Origin: Fusobacteriaceae bacterium
Lineage (GTDB): Bacteria; Fusobacteriota; Fusobacteriia; Fusobacteriales; Fusobacteriaceae
Direction of reading: 5' to 3'
Length of the DNA stretch: 64,000 nt
Assembly (NCBI GenBank): GCA_900764925.1
Contig: CAAFPW010000091.1
Coordinates: forward strand, 62,001-126,000
Shown piece by piece: positions 1 through 8,156 of the stretch. How positions within the stretch are numbered: the first letter of the stretch is position 1; every line of letters starts with the position of its first letter. The position numbers and the translations under genes were made by a program. The notes beneath the pieces are model-generated. The model made no database searches. It was given only the letters and a program-made list of their open reading frames with translations, and was not told the DNA's origin.

Positions 1-1
1 A

Positions 2-1108
2 AAAAAATATCCAAACGGAGTTCCAGCTCAATATCCAATAGAGATAGCTTTTTCTGGGCCAGACCCACAAGTTTTAAGAAACCTAGCTCAAGAGGCTACC
101 GATATAATGAAAACTTCTCCTAGAGCATTGAATGTAAAAAATAACTGGAGAAATAAACTTCTAACTTGGGAAGCTGATTATTCACAATTTAAAGGAAAGA
201 GAGCAGATGTTACTCCACTAGATTTAGGAATGGGATTGATGAGAAGTGGAGAGGGGATGCCAATAGGTAAAATAAAACAAGATGATAAACAGGTTACAGT
301 TCTATTGAAGGAGAAGAGCGGAGAGGTAAAAAACCAATTGACTAATATTGAGCAAACACCAATTTGGGGAGCAAATTTAGAAGCTCAACCTTTTTCTTCG
401 GTAATAGATGGAGGAAAGCTTGCCTTTGAAGAGGGACAGGTTTGGAGAAGAGACAGAGTGAGAACTATAACTGTGCAGTGTGATGTACCAGTTGGAGTAG
501 CTGCAGAGAGTGTGAGAGATGAGTTTAGAGATAGGATAGAGAGTATTGAACTACCAAAGGGATATAAGATGTTTTGGTTGGGAGAAGCCTATGAGCAAGA
601 GAAAAATAATATGGCTATAATAAAATCTACACCTATTCCAGCGATCTCAATGTTTATAATTTGTGTATTGCTATTTGCAAACTTAAAAACTCCTATACTT
701 ATAGGAATGACCCTTCCACTTGCTATTATAGGTATAGCTCCAGGACTTGCTCTTACAGGTAAGAGTTTTGGGTTTATGTCAATAATAGGGGTACTATCTC
801 TTACTGGTATGATGATAAAGAATGTGATTGTACTTATGGATGAGATAAACTATGAGATAGATGTATTGAAAAAAGATAGATTTACAGCCCTTATAGATTC
901 AGCTGTAAGTAGAATAAGATCAGTAGGACTTGCTGCTCTTACAACTATATTTGGAATGATACCACTACTGTGGGATCCTCTCTATGGAGATATGGCAGCT
1001 ACTATAATCTTTGGATTATTTGCTTCAACTATGTTGACTCTATTTGTATTTCCTGTAATCTATGGAACTGTTAATAAAATATATCCACAAACTAGAAAGA
1101 GAAAGTAA
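2..1108 (+). CDS. RND-family efflux transporter, C-terminal part
   Basis: The frame is open from base 2, so this is the last 369 codons of a protein that begins outside the window. It matches the C-terminal half of the AcrB/MexB hydrophobe-amphiphile RND pumps, which use proton influx to expel drugs or detergents through a periplasmic adaptor and outer-membrane channel. The sequence shows a porter-domain stretch followed by clustered membrane segments, including the family-typical run GMMIKNVIVLMDEI and the closing helix that ends in FPVIYGTVNKI. The first ATG at 107 lies inside the conserved porter region (the preceding codons read SGPDPQVLRNLAQEA), so it is not the start. The substrate cannot be judged from this piece. 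The next gene is 113 bases downstream with its own promoter. Confidence 0.9.
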   Translation, partial: KKYPNGVPAQYPIEIAFSGPDPQVLRNLAQEATDIMKTSPRALNVKNNWRNKLLTWEADYSQFKGKRADVTPLDLGMGLMRSGEGMPIGKIKQDDKQVTVLLKEKSGEVKNQLTNIEQTPIWGANLEAQPFSSVIDGGKLAFEEGQVWRRDRVRTITVQCDVPVGVAAESVRDEFRDRIESIELPKGYKMFWLGEAYEQEKNNMAIIKSTPIPAISMFIICVLLFANLKTPILIGMTLPLAIIGIAPGLALTGKSFGFMSIIGVLSLTGMMIKNVIVLMDEINYEIDVLKKDRFTALIDSAVSRIRSVGLAALTTIFGMIPLLWDPLYGDMAATIIFGLFASTMLTLFVFPVIYGTVNKIYPQTRKRK

Positions 1109-1173
1109 TAAGTGTACTTAAATTATTTTCTGTAAAGAAGTTATCTTTATAAGAGGAATATTTTTAAAAAATA

Positions 1174-1182
1174 TGTTATAAT
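1174..1182 (+). promoter_or_regulatory. Extended -10 promoter for the ABC-F gene
   Basis: TGTTATAAT is a perfect extended -10 element (TGnTATAAT) 40 bases ahead of the ABC-F start. No good -35 hexamer lies 16-18 bases upstream, which is normal for extended -10 promoters. Confidence 0.55.
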
Positions 1183-1221
1183 GAATAGAATAATAAAATT
1201 TTTTGAAAGGAAAGTTAAGAG

Positions 1222-3138
1222 ATGGCACTTTTACAAGTTAATGATCTATATATGGGATTTTCAGGAGAAACACTTTTTAAGAATGTAAGTTTTTCTGTGG
1301 ATGAGAGAGATAAGATAGGAATAATAGGTATAAATGGTGCTGGAAAATCAACCCTTATAAAAATTCTATTAGGGCTTGAGTACGATGAAGTAGATCCAGC
1401 AACTAATCAAAGAGGAACTATTGCAAAAAAAGGTGGATTGAAGATAGGGTATCTTTCACAAAATCCAAATTTGAATAAAGAAAACAGTGTCTTTGAAGAG
1501 CTTATGACAGTTTTTGATAATCTTAGACAGGATTACCATAGAATACAGGAGTTAAATATAATCTTAGCTGAAAATTTAGATGACTTTGATAAAACTATGG
1601 AGGAGCTAGGAAAGATTACAGCTAGATATGAGCAGAATGAGGGATACGCTGTAGAGTATAAGGTAAAACAGATTTTAAATGGACTTAGTTTAGCAGAGAG
1701 TCTTTGGAATAATAAGGTTGGGGATTTATCTGGAGGACAGATGTCGAGGGTAGCTCTAGGTAAAATACTACTTGAAGAACCAGAGCTATTAATACTAGAC
1801 GAGCCAACAAACCACTTGGATCTAAATGCAATAGAGTGGTTAGAGAAGATGTTAAAAGATTATAAAAAAGCTGTAATGGTAATATCACATGATGTATACT
1901 TCCTAGATAATGTGGTAAATAGAATTTTTGAGATGGAGGGAAAAACTCTAAAGACTTACTCAGGAAACTATACAGATTTTACAATTCAAAAGGAAGCATA
2001 TATCTCTGGAGCAGTAAAAGCTTTTGATAAGGAACAGGATAAGATTAGAAAGATGGAGGAGTTCATCAGAAGATATAAGGCTGGAGTAAAATCTAAACAA
2101 GCTAGAGGAAGAGAAAAAATTCTGAATAGAATGGAAAAGATGGAAAATCCTGTGATCAGCAGAAAAAATATGAAACTGAAATTTGAAACAGATTTGACAA
2201 GTGTAGACTTAGTTTTGAGAATAAAAGATATGTCAAAATCTTTTGACGGACAGAGAATCTTTTCTAATATCAACTTAGATGTATATAGAGGAGATAGAAT
2301 AGGAATAATTGGGAAAAATGGTGTTGGGAAATCTACTCTATTAAAAATTATAAACTCATTAGAAACTGCTTCAAGTGGAGAGTTTAAAATAGGAGATAGA
2401 GTTAAGATAGGGTACTATGACCAAAATCACCAAGGGCTAAATCTTAATAGAACTATAATTGAAGAGTTGATGTATAATTTTACACTGAGTGAAGAGCAAG
2501 CTAGAAACATATGTGGTGGATTTTTGTTCAGTGAAGATGATGTGTATAAGGATATAAAGAGTTTAAGTGGAGGAGAAAAGGCGAGGGTAGCCTTTATGAA
2601 ACTTATGCTTGAAAAACCAAACTTCTTGATATTGGACGAGCCAACAAACCATTTGGATATATATTCTAGAGAGATATTAGAAGAGGCACTAGAGGATTAT
2701 ACAGGAACTATCTTAGTTGTATCACATGATAGAAATTTCTTAGATTGTGTTGTAAATAATATCTATGAGATAAAAAAAGATGGAGCTGTTATGTTCAAAG
2801 GTGACTACAACAGTTACTTACAACAGAGAGATAATATTAAAGAGAAGGATGAGAGTAAGGATAAAGCTGTTCTTAGTTATGAGGAGCAAAAAAAGAATAA
2901 GAATAGGATTTCATCTTTGGAAAAGAAAATTGTAAAAACGGAAGAGAATCTAGCTAAATTAGAAGAGAAAAAGGCTCAAAAAGAGGAAGAGTACAATGAG
3001 GCTGGAAGAGTAAATGATTTGGATAAACTCCTTACTATACAAAAAGAGTTAGAGGATTTTGATATGGAGATAATGTCACTTATGGAAGAGTGGGAGAATC
3101 TTGAAGAGGAGTTAAAACAACTAAAAGAAAATATATAA
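1222..3138 (+). CDS. ABC-F family ATP-binding protein
   Basis: A 638-residue protein with two ABC ATPase domains and no membrane segments, the ABC-F (Uup/YdiF/EttA-like) architecture. Such proteins bind the ribosomal E site and act in translation or antibiotic protection rather than transport. Walker A motifs are visible near residues 36-44 (GINGAGKST) and 364-372 (GKNGVGKST), with signature motifs LSGGQ near 168 and LSGGE near 447. Each domain carries DEPTNHLD, the Walker B form typical of ABC-F. A charged linker joins the domains, and the last ~80 residues are a Lys/Glu-rich coiled coil as in Uup/YdiF-type members. The start has a GGAAAG ribosome site. It is monocistronic, ending in a hairpin terminator shared with the convergent neighbour. 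The subfamily and any resistance role are not resolved. Confidence 0.93.
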   Translation: MALLQVNDLYMGFSGETLFKNVSFSVDERDKIGIIGINGAGKSTLIKILLGLEYDEVDPATNQRGTIAKKGGLKIGYLSQNPNLNKENSVFEELMTVFDNLRQDYHRIQELNIILAENLDDFDKTMEELGKITARYEQNEGYAVEYKVKQILNGLSLAESLWNNKVGDLSGGQMSRVALGKILLEEPELLILDEPTNHLDLNAIEWLEKMLKDYKKAVMVISHDVYFLDNVVNRIFEMEGKTLKTYSGNYTDFTIQKEAYISGAVKAFDKEQDKIRKMEEFIRRYKAGVKSKQARGREKILNRMEKMENPVISRKNMKLKFETDLTSVDLVLRIKDMSKSFDGQRIFSNINLDVYRGDRIGIIGKNGVGKSTLLKIINSLETASSGEFKIGDRVKIGYYDQNHQGLNLNRTIIEELMYNFTLSEEQARNICGGFLFSEDDVYKDIKSLSGGEKARVAFMKLMLEKPNFLILDEPTNHLDIYSREILEEALEDYTGTILVVSHDRNFLDCVVNNIYEIKKDGAVMFKGDYNSYLQQRDNIKEKDESKDKAVLSYEEQKKNKNRISSLEKKIVKTEENLAKLEEKKAQKEEEYNEAGRVNDLDKLLTIQKELEDFDMEIMSLMEEWENLEEELKQLKENI

Positions 3139-3147
3139 TAAAAAATT

Positions 3148-3178
3148 TACCCCCTCAAGATAGAGGGGGTAGTTTTTA
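3148..3178. terminator. Bidirectional intrinsic terminator
   Basis: A 9-bp stem (3148-3156 with 3163-3171, TACCCCCTC/GAGGGGGTA), 6-base loop, a T-rich run on the right and an A-rich run on the left. It sits between the convergent ABC-F and AbgT genes and can serve both. Confidence 0.85.
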
Positions 3179-3191
3179 TAATGGTTTTATT

Positions 3192-4745
3192 TTATAAGAA
3201 GTTTACAGTTCCAAATCCAATTGGTAAATTGAATGCTAACCAGATTCCAAAGAATATGATACTAGTTACTAAGATAGAAACAGAGTGTGGAATCATATAT
3301 GTGATTAGATCTCCTAAACCAAACTTTTTATTATATTTATTACAATACATAAGAACTAAGGCAAAATAACTCATCAATGGAGAGATTATGTTTGTTGCAG
3401 AATCTCCCAATCTATATGCAAGTTGAGCTAATTCTGGAGATATTCCCATCTTATATAGCATAGGTAAGAAGATTGGTGCTAGTAAAACATATTTACTTGT
3501 CATTGATCCCATAAATAGATTAATAAAACTTACAAATATGATAAATGTAACTATTAGAGGAATACCAGTTAAACCAATTTTAGCTAGGAATTTTCCACCT
3601 TCAGCAGCTATAATTGTTCCTAGTTGACTATATGAGAACCATGATATAAAGATAGATGAGAAGAAACATAGTACTATAAAAGCTCCAAAACCATCAAGGG
3701 CTTTAAATAGTAAACTCATTAAATCTTTATCATTTTTTATTTTTCCAGCTCCTATTCCATAAAATAATCCAGGAATAAAGAATATTAAACAGATAACAGG
3801 AACTATTGCTGAAAGTAGAGGGCTCCATCCTAAAAGTAATAATCCAGTAGTGGGATTTCTAAGTGGTCCCCATGATGGAACAGATAGGATTCCAATTATT
3901 AAGAAAGAAACTATAAATCCAATTCCGGCCCATTTTAATCCTTTTTCCTCTTCAAGAGTAACATTAGGATTAAAGTCATCATCTAAATTATCGACATCAC
4001 TATTAGGTAAAAACATATTTAATTTTGGTTCAACAAACTTATCATTTACGAAAGATACTACAAAAGTGATAAAGAAAGTGAAGAAAAACATAAATATAGA
4101 GTTTGCTAATGGAGTAACAATATAATCAGGATTAACAATATTTATAGCAGCTGTAGATAAACCTCCAAGTAGGGCATCAATAGAAACTAAACACGCAGCG
4201 AATCCAGCTGAAGTAGAACTAAATCCTAAAAGGATACCAGCAATAGGATTTCTTTTTAGTTGTTTATAAAGTATTCCTGCTATTGGAATTACAAGAACAT
4301 ATCCAATATCCCCTGCAAAAGATGAGTTTACTCCTAAAAAGGCGATGAAATAAGAAACGTATTTTCCATTTACTTTCCCCATTATTTTTTTAAGAAAACT
4401 AGGAAATAATCCAACTTCATTTAAAAAGTTAAAAAATAGTGAGAAGAAAAGAACTACTCCTAATGGTTCAAAAGATATAAAGTTTTCTACTGCAGATTCA
4501 AAAATCCATCTTATACCTTCAGCATCTAATAGATTTTTGACGAAGAAAGTTGTAGTTTCAATCTCCTTAGTAGAACGATTGATAGTCTCTATTTCAACAG
4601 ACATACCCATCTTTGAAAAAATTGATGATAGAATAGCGATTGCTATTGAAAAGATGATAAAAATTGTTACAGGATGAGGAAGTTTATTAGCAACTACGGC
4701 AACCTTACCTAAAAATCCTTTTTGTTCTAATGTGTCATTACTCAT
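3192..4745 (-). CDS. AbgT-family transporter
   Basis: A 517-residue, strongly hydrophobic inner-membrane protein of the AbgT (p-aminobenzoyl-glutamate/antimetabolite) family. The N-terminal KLPHPVTIFIIF segment and the C-terminal region with MGSMTSKYVLLAPIF and YRLGDSATNIISPLMSYFA are family hallmarks. AbgT carriers import p-aminobenzoyl-glutamate or, in some bacteria, export sulfonamides. The substrate here is not established. It is the last gene of a minus-strand run (PuuD-like, AGCS carrier, AbgT), which points to uptake of a glutamyl or peptide-like compound. The 81-base gap from the AGCS gene contains a hairpin that may reduce expression of this distal gene. The start has a GGGGGG purine run 8 bases upstream. 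Confidence 0.88.
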   Translation of the reverse strand: MSNDTLEQKGFLGKVAVVANKLPHPVTIFIIFSIAIAILSSIFSKMGMSVEIETINRSTKEIETTTFFVKNLLDAEGIRWIFESAVENFISFEPLGVVLFFSLFFNFLNEVGLFPSFLKKIMGKVNGKYVSYFIAFLGVNSSFAGDIGYVLVIPIAGILYKQLKRNPIAGILLGFSSTSAGFAACLVSIDALLGGLSTAAINIVNPDYIVTPLANSIFMFFFTFFITFVVSFVNDKFVEPKLNMFLPNSDVDNLDDDFNPNVTLEEEKGLKWAGIGFIVSFLIIGILSVPSWGPLRNPTTGLLLLGWSPLLSAIVPVICLIFFIPGLFYGIGAGKIKNDKDLMSLLFKALDGFGAFIVLCFFSSIFISWFSYSQLGTIIAAEGGKFLAKIGLTGIPLIVTFIIFVSFINLFMGSMTSKYVLLAPIFLPMLYKMGISPELAQLAYRLGDSATNIISPLMSYFALVLMYCNKYNKKFGLGDLITYMIPHSVSILVTSIIFFGIWLAFNLPIGFGTVNFL

Positions 4746-4777
4746 ATTGAGTACCCCCCTTGCCTTTATAAATATTC

Positions 4778-4803
4778 AAGGAAGTTGAAAAGACAACTTC
4801 CTT
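4778..4803 (-). terminator. Intercistronic hairpin between AGCS and AbgT genes
   Basis: A perfect 10-bp stem (AAGGAAGTTG, 4778-4787, with CAACTTCCTT, 4794-4803) and a 6-base loop. On the minus strand it is not followed by a clean T run, so it is more likely a partial terminator or an mRNA-stabilising element than a full stop. Confidence 0.5.
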
Positions 4804-4826
4804 AAACTTGTTAACTATTTTATTAA

Positions 4827-6284
4827 TTATTTATTTTCTTTATCTTCGTAGAATAAAGGAATCTTATCTTCTGGTTTTACCTCTTCTTTTAAGATAAATC
4901 TTGTTTTGTAATCTTTAAATAACTTGAAGAAAGTACCACTTAAAGATAGGACTACAGCAACGTTTATAAATGTTGGAACTGCTGTTGTGAAGTCAGCGAA
5001 TAACCATACTGTTCCACCAGGCATTCCAACAGTAGTAGCCATAACAACCATTACAAATCCAGGTACAGGATAGAAGATTTTATAGAATTTTAAGATACCA
5101 TCTTTTAATTTTGGAGATGATTTCATAAGATGTCTTAAAATAATTTCATAGTAAGCATACCAACCAGATGAAGTAGTTACTCCAAATAAGAAGATACCAG
5201 TAGCAATAAATATCTTACTTGCAGTTCCCATTCCAGTTTCAAAAGCACTTAGAGTAAGAGTAGCTCCAGTAGCTCCACTATTCCATACTCCTGTGATAAC
5301 GATAACTAAACAAGTTAAAGTACAAACAATGATAGTATCTACAAATACTTCAAATGCTCCCCAAAGTCCTTGTTTAATAGGATGGTCAGTTTGAGCAGAA
5401 GCATGTATCATAGGAGAACTTCCCCAACCAGCTTCGTTACTAAATACAGATCTAGCCATACCAATTCTCATAACTTGTCTAAATCCAGCTCCAGCAAATC
5501 CTCCAACTGCAGCAGTACCACTAAATGCTCCAGAGAATATTAATCTAAATGTTTCTGGTAAATTATCTAAGTTTATTGCAATTATATATAGAGCAGCTCC
5601 TACATAGAAAATACACATGAATGGAACTATTTTTCCAGCTAATTTTCCAAGAGATTTTATTCCACCAATGATAAGAATGTAGTTACATACGATATATATA
5701 ATACTAGCATAGATTATTTTTATTCCAAATGCAGAACTTACTGCTTCTGATACAGTATAGTTTTGTACAGTGATAAAGAATGTAGAGAAAATACCACCAC
5801 CAAAGATAGCAGCAGGAATGATCCACCATTTATGTCCTTTTTCTTCTCCTAATCCTTTTTCCATGTAGTAAGTAGGTCCTCCATAAAGTTCACCCTTCTC
5901 ATCTTTTTGTCTGTAATAAACTCCTAGAGAAACCTCTGCCATTTTTAAAATCATTCCAACAAAGGCAGCAATCCATAGCCAGAATAGAGAACCAGGTCCT
6001 CCAACAGCCATAGCAGTAGCAACTCCACCAATGTTTCCAACTCCTACAGATCCACCAATAGCAGTAGCCACAGCTTCGAAAGGTGTAATAAGTCCTTTTC
6101 CCTCTCCCTCAGCTTTATTCCCCTTTTTAATGATTTTAAAAATAGTTTCAGAGAATATGTGTTTAAGATGTACTACTTGGAAAAATCCTGTTTTGATAGT
6201 AAAGTATGCTCCAGTTCCAAGAATGATAACTATGATGGGTAAACCCCATAAAAAATTGACCAATGCTTCAAAATAATGTAACAT
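4827..6284 (-). CDS. Sodium:alanine symporter family (AGCS) carrier
   Basis: A 485-residue multi-spanning membrane protein of the alanine/glycine:cation symporter family (AGCS; AlsT/DagA-like), which imports small amino acids with Na+. The early glycine-rich segment GGSVGVGNIGGVATAMAVGG and the later SNEAGWGSSPMIHA are AGCS signatures. It lies 17 bases downstream of the PuuD-like gene and upstream of AbgT on the same strand, so it is probably the second gene of that operon. Start codon ATG at 6284 is preceded by GGAGGGG. Length is typical. The preferred substrate (alanine, glycine, glutamine) cannot be read from sequence. Confidence 0.93.
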   Translation of the reverse strand: MLHYFEALVNFLWGLPIIVIILGTGAYFTIKTGFFQVVHLKHIFSETIFKIIKKGNKAEGEGKGLITPFEAVATAIGGSVGVGNIGGVATAMAVGGPGSLFWLWIAAFVGMILKMAEVSLGVYYRQKDEKGELYGGPTYYMEKGLGEEKGHKWWIIPAAIFGGGIFSTFFITVQNYTVSEAVSSAFGIKIIYASIIYIVCNYILIIGGIKSLGKLAGKIVPFMCIFYVGAALYIIAINLDNLPETFRLIFSGAFSGTAAVGGFAGAGFRQVMRIGMARSVFSNEAGWGSSPMIHASAQTDHPIKQGLWGAFEVFVDTIIVCTLTCLVIVITGVWNSGATGATLTLSAFETGMGTASKIFIATGIFLFGVTTSSGWYAYYEIILRHLMKSSPKLKDGILKFYKIFYPVPGFVMVVMATTVGMPGGTVWLFADFTTAVPTFINVAVVLSLSGTFFKLFKDYKTRFILKEEVKPEDKIPLFYEDKENK

Positions 6285-6301
6285 GTAACCCCTCCATTTA
6301 A

Positions 6302-7030
6302 TTATTTTATTTTACAACTATTAACAAACTCAACAAATATTTTTTTCATCTCTTCATTCCCTCTAGCTGTCATCATTTCAGGGTGCCATTGTATTCCATA
6401 AAGAAAATCACGAGATTTCATTTGAAATGCTTCAACTATTCCATCCTCTGTTGTAGCGATTGTAGTTAATCCTTCTCCTAGTTTGTCAACAGATTGATGA
6501 TGGAATGAGTTAGTCATTACTTCTTTACCATAAAGTTTATTTAACATATTATCCTCATCAATAATTTTTACCTTATGAACTGCAAGTTCAGGATAGAAAT
6601 CTTGTCTATGTTTTAATACCTCTTTTCCTGTATATTTTAAATCTTGGAAAAGAGTACCTCCCATAAAAATATTGATAAGTTGATGTCCTCTACATATTCC
6701 AAGAATAGGCTTTTTAGTTTTATAGAACTCTTTTAATACAAGAAATTCTCCTTCATCTCTTTCAGGAGAGATAACTCCCATATTTTCCTTGAAATCTTGT
6801 CCATAGTAACTTGGATTGATATCAGCTCCACCAGCAAGAAGTAGTCCATCAAGTAACTCTAATTGTTTTTTTATTACTTCTAAATCAGAAGTAACAGGTA
6901 GAATAACTGGAATTCCACCACCTGCTATGATGGATTTAGTATAGTCAATACTGACTGTAGTTCTGTGGTAATTTCTAAGTCCATCTTCTATTTCATAGGC
7001 TGATGTTATTCCTATTATAGGTCTATTCAT
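6302..7030 (-). CDS. PuuD-like class I glutamine amidotransferase (gamma-glutamyl hydrolase family)
   Basis: A 242-residue cytosolic hydrolase of the peptidase C26/PuuD family, which removes gamma-linked glutamate from compounds such as gamma-glutamyl-GABA. The catalytic triad is visible: nucleophile Cys113 in GICRGHQL, and His216/Glu218 in QWHPEM. The oxyanion glycines LLLAGGADI lie near residues 63-71. It is the first gene of the operon with the AGCS and AbgT carriers, so the operon probably imports and cleaves a gamma-glutamyl or similarly amide-linked compound. Its promoter overlaps an inverted repeat that looks like an operator. The exact substrate is not determined. Confidence 0.88.
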   Translation of the reverse strand: MNRPIIGITSAYEIEDGLRNYHRTTVSIDYTKSIIAGGGIPVILPVTSDLEVIKKQLELLDGLLLAGGADINPSYYGQDFKENMGVISPERDEGEFLVLKEFYKTKKPILGICRGHQLINIFMGGTLFQDLKYTGKEVLKHRQDFYPELAVHKVKIIDEDNMLNKLYGKEVMTNSFHHQSVDKLGEGLTTIATTEDGIVEAFQMKSRDFLYGIQWHPEMMTARGNEEMKKIFVEFVNSCKIK

Positions 7031-7043
7031 AAAAATCCTCCTT

Positions 7044-7059
7044 TGTAGTTTATACTACA
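7044..7059. promoter_or_regulatory. Operator-like inverted repeat before the PuuD-like operon
   Basis: TGTAGT-ttat-ACTACA is a perfect 6-bp palindrome with a 4-base spacer. It abuts the predicted -10 (7059-7064), and a further half-site TGTAGTA lies at 7074-7080 between -10 and -35. This placement suits repression. The RpiR-type gene next door is the obvious candidate regulator, by position only. Confidence 0.55.
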
Positions 7060-7087
7060 TATTATAATATTTTTGTAGTAAAGTCAA
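7059..7087 (-). promoter_or_regulatory. Promoter of the PuuD-like/AGCS/AbgT operon
   Basis: Read on the minus strand: -35 TTGACT (7087-7082), 17-base spacer, -10 TAATAT (7064-7059), about 30 bases ahead of the first ATG. Confidence 0.6.
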
Positions 7088-7124
7088 TAAAAAAATATAA
7101 TTTTTACAAAATAAATGTTTCAAA

Positions 7125-7198
7125 AAAATAAAAAAGCATCATTTATAATACAATAACATATATAAAATAAACTATAATATTTAAAATATAAATGATGC
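7125..7198 (-). terminator. Terminator after the RpiR-type regulator
   Basis: A 12-bp stem (GCATCATTTATA, 7136-7147, with TATAAATGATGC, 7187-7198) with a long 39-base AT-rich loop. It is followed on the minus strand by a T-rich run. It separates the regulator from the PuuD-like operon. Confidence 0.6.
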
Positions 7199-7208
7199 AT
7201 ATATTAAA

Positions 7209-8054
7209 TTAATTTTTATGGAAAAGAAAATCTTGAACAAAGCTATTTTCTTTAATCTCTTTATAGATTGTATCTTTATTTTTTTCAAACAACATAGTAA
7301 GAATAAGGTTGCAAAGCTGTATAGGAACAGCATAGGAATTAAAAAAACCAAAGTTTTCAACTTCTACTTGAAATGCTATATCACTTAAAAGAGATATTTC
7401 AGAAAAGTCGTTATTTGTAACTGAGATTATATTAGCATGTTTTTCCTTAGCAAGTTTTAATATTTTTATCTCATCTTCTAAAATTCTAGGGAATGAAAAT
7501 ATAAATATAGTATCATTTTTTTTAACATGGGTTAGGGTTTCGTATAATCCAAGTCCTCCTTCATTTATACACTCAGTATCAAATCCAAGTCTTCTCATAT
7601 ACCAAAACATAAACTGAGATATTCCTTTGCTTGAACCTAAACCAAGAAAATATATTTTTTTTGAATTTTGTAAAAGTGTTGTAGCTTGGTTTAAAAGGTT
7701 GAAATTGATATTGCTCAGAAAATTCTTTATGTTGGAGATATCAGCATTGATTATTTTATTAGCTATATCATTCTCTGAATCAAAGTTATTCCAATTTTTA
7801 ATTATTCTTTCATTTGGAGAGATAGAGTTTAAAGTTGAAGTGATATAATTTTTTAAATCACTAAATTTATTGAAACCTAATGTTTTTGAAAATCTTAAAA
7901 CAGATGCATCACTTATACTTAAATTTCTTCCAATCTCTAAAGCTGATTGAGTAATAATGTTTTTAGGATTTTTTATTATGTATTCTAATATTTTTTTCTC
8001 AGTTTTTGTTAACTTTGCAAAATTATCTTTATAAAAATCATGAAATTTAACCAT
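7209..8054 (-). CDS. MurR/RpiR family transcriptional regulator
   Basis: A 281-residue DNA-binding regulator. The first ~75 residues form the RpiR-type helix-turn-helix (LTKTEKKILEYIIKNP, then SALEIGRNLSISDASVLRFSK). The rest is a SIS sugar-isomerase-like ligand domain with the phosphosugar-binding loop YFLGLGSSKGIS near residues 135-146. Family members sense sugar phosphates or amino-sugar derivatives and usually control neighbouring catabolic genes. It stands alone between the NhaC gene upstream and the PuuD-like operon downstream, with its own promoter and terminator. The palindrome at 7044-7059 is a plausible target. The effector is unknown. Confidence 0.88.
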   Translation of the reverse strand: MVKFHDFYKDNFAKLTKTEKKILEYIIKNPKNIITQSALEIGRNLSISDASVLRFSKTLGFNKFSDLKNYITSTLNSISPNERIIKNWNNFDSENDIANKIINADISNIKNFLSNINFNLLNQATTLLQNSKKIYFLGLGSSKGISQFMFWYMRRLGFDTECINEGGLGLYETLTHVKKNDTIFIFSFPRILEDEIKILKLAKEKHANIISVTNNDFSEISLLSDIAFQVEVENFGFFNSYAVPIQLCNLILTMLFEKNKDTIYKEIKENSFVQDFLFHKN

Positions 8055-8087
8055 TTATTACGCCACCTCATAAATTCTATTTTTTAC

Positions 8088-8115
8088 ATTATAGCATAAA
8101 TAAAAAAGAGAGCAA
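8088..8115 (-). promoter_or_regulatory. Promoter of the RpiR-type regulator
   Basis: Minus strand: TTGCTC (8115-8110), 16-base spacer, TATAAT (8093-8088) preceded by TGC, i.e. an extended -10. The -35 overlaps the terminator stem of the upstream NhaC gene. Confidence 0.55.
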
Positions 8116-8128
8116 GTATTTGCTCTCT
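8101..8128 (-). terminator. Terminator of the NhaC-family gene
   Basis: A 9-bp stem (AGAGAGCAA, 8107-8115, with TTGCTCTCT, 8120-8128) and a 4-base loop. It is followed on the minus strand by a T run, 28 bases after the stop codon. Confidence 0.8.
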
Positions 8129-8156
8129 AAAAAATGTATAAAAATTTATATTTTAC

